Positions 34,201 through 42,200 of a stretch of 64,000 nucleotides of DNA are shown one piece after another. The DNA is from Chrysopilus asiliformis (Eukaryota; Arthropoda; Insecta; Diptera; Rhagionidae). The notes under the pieces are model-generated. The model was not told the DNA's origin. It searched no databases and saw nothing but the letters and a program-made list of their open reading frames with translations. Location of the stretch: positions 91,185,650-91,249,649 of the forward strand of contig OZ035962.1 of NCBI GenBank assembly GCA_964034945.1. The letters are read 5' to 3'. Numbering within the stretch: position 1 is the first letter of the stretch; each line of letters starts with the position of its first letter. Both the position numbers and the translations under genes were made by a program.

Positions 34201-34422
34201 GAAAATTTCGAAGATGCCATCGTTGTATTGCAGGAAATTTTTAATACAAGAATTTACAAAAAATTCTTTATTCCGCTAGTCAGAACTTCAATTTATGTTT
34301 TAGAAGTAATACTTTTAGCAAGACAGAAAAATTATTATGATTCTGTCAAATTAAACGAAAAAATTGCCAATTTATTATATAAGGGATGCTACATTCCTAG
34401 AGCAAGAAATATGTACGACTGA
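28219..34422 (+). CDS. Giant ankyrin-repeat protein with two HEPN-type RX4H motifs
   Basis: The frame is uninterrupted for 2,067 codons. I chose ATG 28219 because TAG at 28192-28194 closes the frame upstream; ATG 28290 is an alternative. Residues 82-160 hold two degenerate ankyrin repeats. Residues about 160-810 are predicted helical and contain RDQISH (434-439) and GKQLRNYLAHGN (RNYLAH at 750-755). Both fit the R[N/D]xxxH catalytic motif of HEPN-family RNases. Residues about 815-1760 form roughly 25 ankyrin repeats, many with good G-TPLHxAA cores (for example GQTALHIAAKCANFEIFKIL). The tail to 2067 is helical and TPR-like. There is no signal peptide or membrane segment, so it is probably cytoplasmic. 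Ankyrin arrays bind proteins or nucleotides. A HEPN RNase activity is inference from two short motifs; a purely structural helical domain is the alternative. A donor-like GGGTAAGT follows the stop at about 34474. Confidence 0.8.
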   Translation: MKPQLRRPRFLGSCSTDDDDDEFNMEQNNPRSDLTEILKNIKSGIIENRIKKLYYWTEKLQNFLKDFKHILLCTTLYKTESNGTNAIILACKHNSLKALDFLFENKSDIIRKLLPFWDQVFPDTEDRNDKNAFYYAFRDSNCKMFKKLLQNWSADDENHCIEILLDEAISKSYQLAIVQNFPLTDSFKVLVEKALIDLRFDSSIYMKILKYELNLDEVKDRLKFLLECLERFLIYKHKEIDEIFLFLGKELAKQIFTLKSVLKGTYDRVPWEEIEFFLYIFLEYRKSDILYSFYYRYVLNKTKLFTYLELFGSLIEKLLKTITNKDLNWNSTDKLPKRDLVITQNSEKDPKFKLLCDDYNQIRDVYSLTIIENSIVSLIYKMNFTYSIALQRATQIIGENVKNTWTSPNFSNTMLSEFYKFLHADTIKVLKDLRDQISHVGSIEQRHQIFGKTQDFWEPTLDLVTIGTSASQILLKIYCKALDEIQDENLPTSELEEIFNYQGIKTNVNDLIKNSQTLIKSSISLLIDNCREEIDDSDKLKILTEEFLTKKINAISNFFRKMSDFILRKGKKLSADNVFINKSECFQTKYKFMELLADHEKEVRSDFQVITEDVLSVIQNKGNLVPHKFMKTVEVISVLFGFKTRNIFHARDLILAFGKIKKQKLPENKKIDLHKNSVIGINKIEMCSYSEKKKKENINSVFSKRNYISVDILKLEMTILDILGIFEDTLEDNLFFLDEPFPILVGKQLRNYLAHGNYVMKLLSYNHKIFIRTISDKLKQIQVLNSTKGSSKFGFYKYNLNGILYKIFVNRANFFDFLKSGNSEEAVKIFENSLIEVNSRDFNGNSILQLCARSHNDRNFNYFLRFFNFKQLTWTNNDGQNFFHTASYHDEWKFIKIVLKKHPLLEHHLKSVDNFGRTAIHYAVLGGSLDVVRNLVPICPENMEITDEDDFTPIQLSIVHNRIEILKNLLRFEKRNKQNLENDVEENFREKGISYLQLAAAYNRPDVIKTLIKFNYDVNCQIIGGLSAMHFACANGSFDAVKVLIENGAHLNTKTDDGKSPLDFAKEHQNSVMVSFLLENGADGDLLIYAVYCNDFNLVAKVLSKNEINFNSINKMGQTALHIAAKCANFEIFKILVENKFFLDSLDKHFETPINIAIAEQRHEIVNFLAERKFKFDAKDLKLAVTTNNVEILKVVLENFYHDLNLVCPFEELLFDCIEKGNVTIFQMLLEFCVDFNLYSRYQMTLSDYACQFSSLGILKLLLENDAAMPKIECVLRGSVQVLELIIIKGFDITQEENGKSLLTLAVESDNRSMFDFLMAKNFDVNAGNPKPIVRAFELFHYHFIQALVDCGTTDLTVKGIKGRTFLHLVAGWCPLDMVKKLISKYDSVNTKDDDGNLPLHFAAMHGNFAVVQHLINLTDEKDTKGSDGLTPLHLAVLGRFSEIVKILIKAKVKTNLLSKYGTPLMIAMKCEDRACTDLLLSKQSSDDLNIPDENGRTALFFATNKRLVYVLIEKNTNIQLEDRDGNKAVDFHIIRKTVMSNHCYLMNFHSINERNRDGQTMLHLAIKHNNIDAVDDLLERKCDLNLKNNFGQTPMHFAAENSDIKTLRRLLEVGSSLGTADNFGKTVYDYATEENKILLNAVKSAFDAVKSGNSSIFQNSIEDISINIKDGEGLTLLHHATKLEVIENVKFLIGKKIDVNAVDFFGNTALHYAAENNNVDVVKLLLSNGAFYNSENLEGKTPREMTICNKVTEIFEKVESLFNPENTQGFKNVESNLLPVFKKYDIVRYNIFDVKFNAGKETFNELCTYFDNTNSELNSILQEKDKFTKLELLRSFTSKFNPLLSDTKKILLYLECHRINCLFENNEINFQDNIQEDYFYLFIPKRKKYFNSYKRKFVEFKKEFKKEFKSPNNNEICLNILNKMGELSLKGKFRSGKTKVRFQNFVRLNKFRVLTRKRHFKEALNEIEKIKDRGNHFVKMMHKYGNFHLLIEQENFEDAIVVLQEIFNTRIYKKFFIPLVRTSIYVLEVILLARQKNYYDSVKLNEKIANLLYKGCYIPRARNMYD

Positions 34423-34608
34423 CTCTAACTCAGACTCCGCGATACCGACTACCACACAAACTTGAACATCAAGGGTAAGTAATACTTTTCCATTTTCATA
34501 TTTTTTTCCAAGCAACGGGAAAAAAAATTAAAGCTTAACACTTCACACATCCGATTTCTTACGGCTATTGCGTTATAATAACAAAAAAAATCAAAATGTA
34601 ATCCACAA

Positions 34609-35575
34609 CAAAAAAATATCTGATGTGAACAGTGTTTGACTTTCTTATACAAAATCTACGTTTCTTCTCAACTTAAAGGACGAATAAAATATTAGTTTAC
34701 ACATTAAAAAACAATTTTTTTTTTTAAATCTGAAATATCTCGATAACGGTAAAAGATATCGATTTACGGTAAAAGACAAAAATGTAGAGAATTTTAATAC
34801 CTTTAATTCTACAATTAACTGTTTTTTTTTCGAAATACCATTAGGTTGCAACCAATTCGTAAAAATATTTTGTTTTAGATTATTAATGATAATATTTTCA
34901 TGACGGTAAAAGATATCGGATAACAGTAAAAGACAAAATTATGGCAAACATTATTTATTTCAATTCACCTCATATATTGAACCACCAAAGATCCGTTAGT
35001 TTTTTGAATGACAGCAAAACCTGATTTTTTTAAAATAACGGTATATTTCGATAACTGCATGAGATACGAAGTTATAGTCAACAAAGATGTAGAAAATTTT
35101 ATTGTCTGCAACTTCCGCTATGCATAAGAGTACAGAAAAACGCGTAGTTTCGGAGTTAATAATAAAAAACGAAATTGCGATTTTTAAAAAGCCGCCATTT
35201 TGGTTATTCACGGTCAACCGATTTCCACCTGTATAATTTCATGGAACTAACTCTATTCGCTTTTGAAAATTCTTGTACACAGACTGAGAGACTAACAGAC
35301 TAAAGCCCAATTCAGACTAACGATTGCTATTACGATTGAGCTTATTCGACCAATGAGATCAAAGCTTCTATTTTCCTATCGTTCAAAGCTTTGATCTCAT
35401 TGGTCGAGAAGCTTCAATCGTAATCGTAATCGCAATCGTTAGTTTGAATTGAGTTTAACAGATTGACAGACAGAAAGACATTTTTTGTAATAATGCTACA
35501 ATCTACTCAGCGGTACCGGGAAATGCTTTTAAGCAGAATTAGTACTATATTTTATTATACGTATAAAATAGTAAA
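34609..35575 (+). repeat. Repeat family R2, copy B
   Basis: It starts AAAAAATATCTGATGTGAAC, GACTTTCTTATAC and carries the family blocks ATATCTCGATAACGGTAAAA, CCGCCATTTTGG and CTTGTACACAGACTGA, ending near ATTATACGTATAAAATAGT. Its satellite is very short. It is interrupted by the Harbinger-type MITE at 35304-35455. Confidence 0.65.
35304..35455. mobile_element. 152-bp Harbinger-type MITE
   Basis: The element is nearly palindromic. The ends AGCCCAATTCAGACTAACG and its inverted counterpart (CGTTAGTTTGAATTGAGTT) are flanked by TAA at 35301-35303 and 35456-35458. The inner arms include GACCAATGAGATCAAAGCTT and its complement. A 3-bp TWA duplication is typical of PIF/Harbinger. Removing it restores the R2 sequence (GACTAACAGATTGACAG). 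Confidence 0.85.
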
Positions 35576-36551
35576 AAAAATCAAAAAAAGGCCCTATTTT
35601 TGTTAATTATTTACTCGTATAAGATTCCGAAGTTTAATATTATTCTATTGTTCCCAATTGTTAAATATGAGAATCAAGAAATGTATATTTATTAGCAAAT
35701 TGCACAAACTCTGTCTAATGTTAAAAAAACATTTTGTGTCATTATTATTTGTTATATGCGGCTGGGTAGGGGAAAAAACAGCAATTTTTTTTAAATTATA
35801 CGAAATATTTCCGAAACTACTGTAATTTTTAAGAAAGTTAAAGAATACAATAATTTACTGCTACAAACTGTTCAATTTGTGTGAAAAATTGTTGAGGGAA
35901 TTCGAATGATTTTCGGATATATTATGAAGGGTCGAAAAATAAGGAATACAAAAATAGAATTTCTATATTTAGAGGGTAATGCAGCCCGCTTTGGTTTTCA
36001 TGAAACTGAAGGTGGTAGTTTTATCCACTGGCACTTTTTTTCCCCACAAAAAATCTATGTTAATTACACTTAAAATAATTCTTGATCATGTCGACAAAAT
36101 ACACGTTAATGTAACAAAACCGTTATTAAATACCTTGTTAGCTGGCTCGATGTTGGATTAACAAAAACGAAAGAAATTTCTCACTTATGATCGTTTTTTT
36201 TAATCAAATATTTTTATCATGAAAACTAAATATTTATTTGATAAATTTGTATAATTATAACCAAATTTTGTAAAAATTACAAACCAAATTTTATAGAACC
36301 AACAAAATGAAATTGTCTAATTGATCAAATCAAATCAAGCCATAAATTTTCAATTTATAACAAAAATTTTTTTGTATTGTAATTTTTTTGTAATAAAAAA
36401 TTGATTTTCCACGTCAATATTTTTTACTATTTTAAAGGTTGTTTTTCACACACTTTTTTTTTGTAATTTTATACTTTTGTACAGTCTTGGTCGGAATGGT
36501 GTTTTGAATACGTATTATATTAGTAAAGTTGAATCCACGGATATTTTTATG
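35576..36551. other. Intergenic, nothing recognised
   Basis: Very A+T-rich DNA. The 60-codon frame at 35979-36161 shows no motif. Confidence 0.5.
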
Positions 36552-36890
36552 CGATTTCCAAAAAAAATATCTGATGTGAACAGCCCATTACTTTCTATAT
36601 AAAATTTACGTTGCTGCATAATTTGCACTATAACTAATAAAATATTAATTTCTATAAAAATATGAATTTTCATTTCACAAAGTCTGAATAATCTTGATAA
36701 CGGTAAAAGGTATCGAATTTTAATACGTTTAATTATCCAGTTAGCCGTTTTTTTTCGAAAAACCGTTCATTTGCAAGGATTGGCAAAAATCTAAGGTTTT
36801 ACATTTTAATGAAAATATCTCAGTAACGGTAAAAGATAGCGGATAACATTGAAGGACAAAATTGTGGGAAATATCATCTCATACAATCAG
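36552..36890 (+). repeat. Repeat family R2, truncated copy D
   Basis: It has AAAATATCTGATGTGAACAG and TTACTTTCTATATAAAATTTACG at the left end and ATATCTCAGTAACGGTAAAA near 36820. The second half is missing. Confidence 0.6.
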
Positions 36891-37979
36891 AGAAAAAAGT
36901 TTGCCAACTCCAGTGGATTTTTTGGCCAAATGAACTGTTGCCGTTCCCTGAAGAACAAAGTTCACCCGCTGTTAGTGGTAGGAATCTACATTGCTTTACA
37001 ACGTTTTACAGCTAGTCCAGGTGAGCTTTGACCAACAGTAGGGAAACACTTACACTGTGTGTACAGCATCCAGAAATAAAGTGTTCCCTGTCGCAGATGT
37101 ATTAACCCTACAACAGCTGTACACGTTACTTACCCCAGTTGAACATACACCGTGCATAGTTGAACAAAAGGGCACCAATCGACTTCCACAGGTGAACTGT
37201 TCACCTGTGAAAGTCGATTGGTTTTCAAAATTTTTTCATATTATACTCAATAAATATAAGAAAAGCTACAATTGGTTGGAACGTAGTTGCGAGCGATTCG
37301 ATGGGTCCGATATACCCTATCGGTAAGAGGGGGTCAGAATGATAGTGAAGTAAGTCACTTTTTTTAAAAAAATCTACTTAACTACTTTTTCCCTTAATTA
37401 ATGTTTGTCTCTATCCAATGAAACAGTAAACTCAATTCTAGCTTCATTTGGAATCGCTAGAATAGTAGCACCAATATTGATAGAAAACGCTATTAGTCCA
37501 GGAAAATTAGGATTTAACCTCTTAAAAAATCCTAGTTAACTGGATTTTTGCACAGACCTTTATTTTGACATAACAAACAACGTCCCAAAAGTGCATTTCA
37601 AAATTGCGCCGGCGTCGTGCGTTATTCAAGGTCAAAGGTCCCAAAAATCAGTTTTTTACATCCCCGTCGAAATAAACAATATAAATATACGATCAACAGC
37701 GCGATAAACATCTTTTCTCAAACCTTTTTTTTTTTTAAACTTGTTTCGACAGTGAATATTGTTATTTTGAAAATTATTTTTCTATCGTTTTTTTTCGCTT
37801 ACTGGGTTGAATATGGAACGCTGGTGTATTACTTACTATGTACCTAAAAAGATTACGCCGCAGGTGAAAAATTCCGAACTTTCTGCTCAATATACAACAA
37901 AAGAGTACTCCTATATTTTTCTACTATCGTCATCATCATCATGAAGGCTACAACAACAGTGGATCCTGTTTAGGCCCGC
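36891..37979. other. Intergenic with a hairpin at 37174-37222
   Basis: ACCAATCGACTTCCACAGG and its inverted partner (CCTGTGAAAGTCGATTGGT) face each other across a few bases, giving a near-perfect hairpin of about 24-bp arms. The surrounding GC-richer stretch (36900-37320) has open frames up to 89 codons but none that I recognise. The remainder is A+T-rich. Confidence 0.45.
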
Positions 37980-38219
37980 CTAACAAGGATTTTCAGAAAC
38001 CCAGTCTTGTGGCGCTGTCATCCAATTCGATATCCGTAGCAAATCTTTTCCATCCAGGGTTAATTCGTCACTCCACCTGAGGCAGGGTTTACCCCGGCAC
38101 GGCGTTTTTTTGCAATAATTCTGCCTCTATAGACTTTTTGGACCAGGCCTCTTTAATCATTCGAACCATTGAGTCTGATTGTATCAGTGATCTTACAAAT
38201 TGATCTATATAAGCTAAAT
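37980..38219 (-). pseudogene. C-terminal remnant of a LINE ORF2 protein
   Basis: The minus strand reads DSMVRMIKEAWSKKSIEAEL and then, after a frameshift at about 38093, RRGKPCLRWSDELTLDGKDL followed by NWMTAPQDW and TAG. The R-G-xP-xxRW-D/E pattern followed 10-20 residues later by NW..AQD.W is the usual C-terminal tail of non-LTR retrotransposon reverse-transcriptase proteins. Reverse transcriptase and endonuclease parts are absent. Confidence 0.45.
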
Positions 38220-38862
38220 GACGCGAAAAACCGCGCCCTCAAAAACATAACGACCCGGACATATTCAAAATACCCTCATGGATATCCTCGGGTGTGAAAT
38301 TGAGAACAAGTTCTGGAAAAAGAGGACGGATGGCAACCCTAGTTTAGAACGTATCGCTTCCATCGTTCTAGGAACTTAAAAACACTTATAAGAAGTGAGC
38401 TGGAGATTTGAAATTTAACCCACAGCCGTTCTGTGCAAAAAGTGAGATCAAATTAATAAGCGGGTGAAATCGGAAACAAATAAACTTAAATTCTGATATT
38501 TCCTGCAAATTTTTACATCATTGCATAGTAAAATTTTCATAAAATCGTAGACAAGAAGTTCGGATTTACACAATTTCAAAAATAAAAGTTTGATTTACTT
38601 TTTTCATTTCTTTTAATTCAAAACCTCTTTAAGCACAAATTAATCAAAAACGGACACTGCTGTGAAGTTCCCCTTAGCCTGCGATCAATAACTTCATTAT
38701 AGAATTCAAAGAAAATAACTAACATAATATCTAATTAAGAACAGAAGTTGGACTTGACGTTTATTTTTATGTACTGCATGAAAGTTAAATAAAACTTCTA
38801 ATTTAAATGTTTTCTAGAATTTTCCTTTCTACAGTAATTCCATATCACGAAAAACTGGACAC
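38220..38862. other. Upstream region of the first channel gene
   Basis: A+T-rich with no supported gene or repeat. It probably carries promoter-proximal regulatory DNA for the gene at 39252. Confidence 0.4.
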
Positions 38863-38903
38863 TATAAATACCCACAGCTGTGGAAGCCTTCGATAGTTCA
38901 GTT
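38863..38903 (+). promoter_or_regulatory. Core promoter: TATAAATA plus TCAGTT initiator
   Basis: TATAAATA at 38863-38870 is followed by TCAGTT at 38898-38903, the arthropod initiator consensus, with the presumed +1 A at 38900. The 37-base spacing is a little longer than usual. The predicted 5' UTR of about 350 bases runs to the ATG at 39252. Confidence 0.55.
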
Positions 38904-39251
38904 TCGCGTGAAAAATTGAAGACAGTGAAATAAATTCTGTTCGGCTCGGCAACTAGAACTCATAATTTATGCTAATTCTTTATGATAAAACCACAAAATT
39001 GAAACTGAACGACATTATGTTTGCTTTAGTGAGGAAAATTTAGTTTAATTTTCGTAGTGACGTAATTTTATTAATTTATTTGCTGCCAAATTGCGTGGAA
39101 AGTCAAGAAAATACCACGAAATACTGATAATGTAGTCAATATTTGCATTCGGTCTGGAATAGTTGTTCGGAGTTCTTTTTTTGTGATTATTTGCCTGGAC
39201 ATAGAAGTTTTACTACAAAATTGGAAAAAGAAAAAAACAGACTAAGGGAAA

Positions 39252-42200
39252 ATGTTCAAAAACGTAATCATAAAATTTTGCGAAAACACCCCCATTCATG
39301 GTGTGCGATATGTGGGTGAAACGGGACGAAAAGTATTCGAAAGGTGTGTAGCTATTTTGGTGTTTTAACACTTTGACGGCCAAGTTTTCGGTTTTTTTTT
39401 CAATTTCGTAATGAAAACAAGATTTTCCTCAATTTACGACGTTTTTGGTCTGACTAAATATAATCAGTTTGCATCGTATTGCGAAGCCCCGTGTATATCG
39501 AAGCAATGTATTTATTTTTGTACAGGTGGATGTCTTACAATGCGATAGTTACCCAGCAAGATTCGGAACTAGTTACGTAACTAGTGGAGTAACGTGAGAA
39601 TTCACTGTTACCCTATACGTGAATCTTCTTAGAGCGTTGGGAAAAAACTCACGTGCAATTGACAATCTGTGTGAATGTCTATCGCACTTACTCCAACACC
39701 AAACGTATATAAGTATGTCTTGCTCTAGCAATGTAGAAACGAGACAGCTTTATGTTTATTAGGTGTGAGATGAAATAAGACGAAATATGTGAGTATTTTG
39801 TTACCAGTAACGCTAAAAGTAACATGTGTTACTTTTAGCGTTACTGGTAACAAAATACTCCGATAATTTTATTTTTATTAAAGTGTTCGCAGGAGCGTTT
39901 GCTATTCCCAATGAAATTTCTGCGGAAGTAACATCGAGAGGAAATTCCACAATTTGAAGATCCGAGTTCAAATTAAGGAATTCCCGAATCATTCGATGTT
40001 GCTTTCGCAGATATGTCACTGGGAATAACAAAAGTTGATGCAAGAACGGAATGGTTGAATGGAATGACATTAGTTTGTCTCTCTTCGTCCAATGGCGATG
40101 CGAAAGAAAATAAGAATTCTTCACCACTACACGCACATTTACATCCTTCTACAGATGCGAAGTCTTGCATTTGTAGTTGAACACGTTACTAAAATCTTGC
40201 TGGGTAGATTCTTGGGACAATCCGATTTGTAGGCAAATTTCCGAATTTCTCGAATCAAGGTGTCGTGAAATCGCGTTGTAGAAATACCGCGTTGTAGCAC
40301 TACTGTGTTGTAAGGGGCCTGCCTGTACAAAAAAGATTCTAATGTATGAAAAAATGGGAATATATTGTTAAAATTCATTTGTCAAAACGCTTTATATCGA
40401 TATGTCGCACAGTGTTTCAAGTACAACAAATTTTGTTTAGCGATTTGTTTTCTGGCGGTTGTGCGCCATCGGTGGTACACGGTGCATGTTTATACCCGTA
40501 TGGTGAAGCCAAAGGGTATATTAACTTTGCTTTACCGTTTGTAACGCCAAGATCCCGTCATCACACACAAAAATGAATTACACCAGTGTATTTAGAATGA
40601 TAAAAATAATTAATTTCTGCATGTCCGTCCGTCTGTCTGTCCGTCTGTCCGTCTGTCTGTGTCCGTCTGTCTGTCCGTCTGTCTGTGGCGCGGCTTGCGG
40701 GCGCACGGATTGAGCTAGAGACTTGAAATTTTGCGCAGATCCGTTTTTCGTAAAATGCGAGGCTAAGTTCGTTAATGGGCAAAAATGGACCATTAGTCGG
40801 GGTACCCCCCATACGAACGAAAATGGTTTTTGTGAATATCTCAAAAACGGTGCATCTTATTAAAAAAAGTCCAAGAACAAAAGTTATTTAGAATATGATT
40901 CTACATAAAACTCCCATACATCAAAATCCGATTGGAACAAATTTTAAAAAATCTTATTGGAAAGTTTGACTTCATAGTGGAATTTTGATAAAACTGTTCG
41001 CCATTCACTTAAATCACCATACGGGTTTTCAATAATTGCCAGATTGGCAATTATAGCTTTTCTTATGTTTTTATATTACTTCCACAAAAAAACTACCGCA
41101 CTATTTACTCGCGCGGTTTTAAAAAAAGGTACATGTACCACCAGTGGTACACGATGTCATGAACGTGTTAATTTTAATATTTCAACAATTGCATTTTATT
41201 AAGATATGATTGCCCCGCTTAAAACTGCTTTAATTTTATTTTAACCATTTTTTTCTGTACTACTCAGCCATGGTCGAATTATACAAGGTCTGCTGGTTAT
41301 TTTTTGACAGCCACCATTTTGCTACGTCATCAGCAAGAAATTCTTTGTAATGTTGATTGTGCGTACGGAGTTGTTTAGCTAGATGTTAGCTAGATTTGAG
41401 AATTAGGGAAAATTCCCATTCAGTCTTATAAGAATTTCTTGCCGATGACGTCAGAGCCAAGAGAGACTGAGCTGTCAAGCAGACCTTGTATAATTCGGCC
41501 ATGCTACTCAGCCAGGCGCAGACCATTCGTCATCGATCAGAACAGGTGGTAGTCGGAAGGGTCGATGTCTGGAGAATATGGCGGGTGGGGTAGGATGTTC
41601 CAATACATTGTTTGCAGATAGGTTTTAACGACATTAGCAACATGTGGCCGAGCGTTGCCGTGCTTGAAAATCACTTTGTCATATCTTTGCTCGAATTGTG
41701 GCCGTTTTTCCTTAAATTCTCGGCTCAAACGCATTAGTCTGCAAATTCTTATTGCGTTTGACATGGATCTTCATCCAGTAGTGACTCGAATTCTGCGTGT
41801 TCTACCTTTTTTACCAGTAACACAATTTGTTTTCTTCTTTATAATTTATGAAAAATACCAATCTGTAGAACTGCCTATTACTTTGGCGAAACCCGCCGCT
41901 GCGCCCCTTGTTGGATGATTTCTGAAGCCTAGGGGCAGATCCACTTCCGTTTGTGAGCAATGTCACACACTTACTAACGCTTCAGCTACCTCTCAACCAC
42001 AGCGACGGGCTACCATAACCTCACAACCTCTAGTATTGTCAGGGTGGCAGTTTTTCAATTCAGTCGGGGATTTTGACTTAATTTGCTTACAAATTTAATG
42101 ACAAGGAGTTGTTTGCAGATGCCTAGCTTATCATTTGACATTTCTGATCTGACATTTTTGACCAGCACTTTGCTACTAGCGCCATCTATTGGAAAATGGC

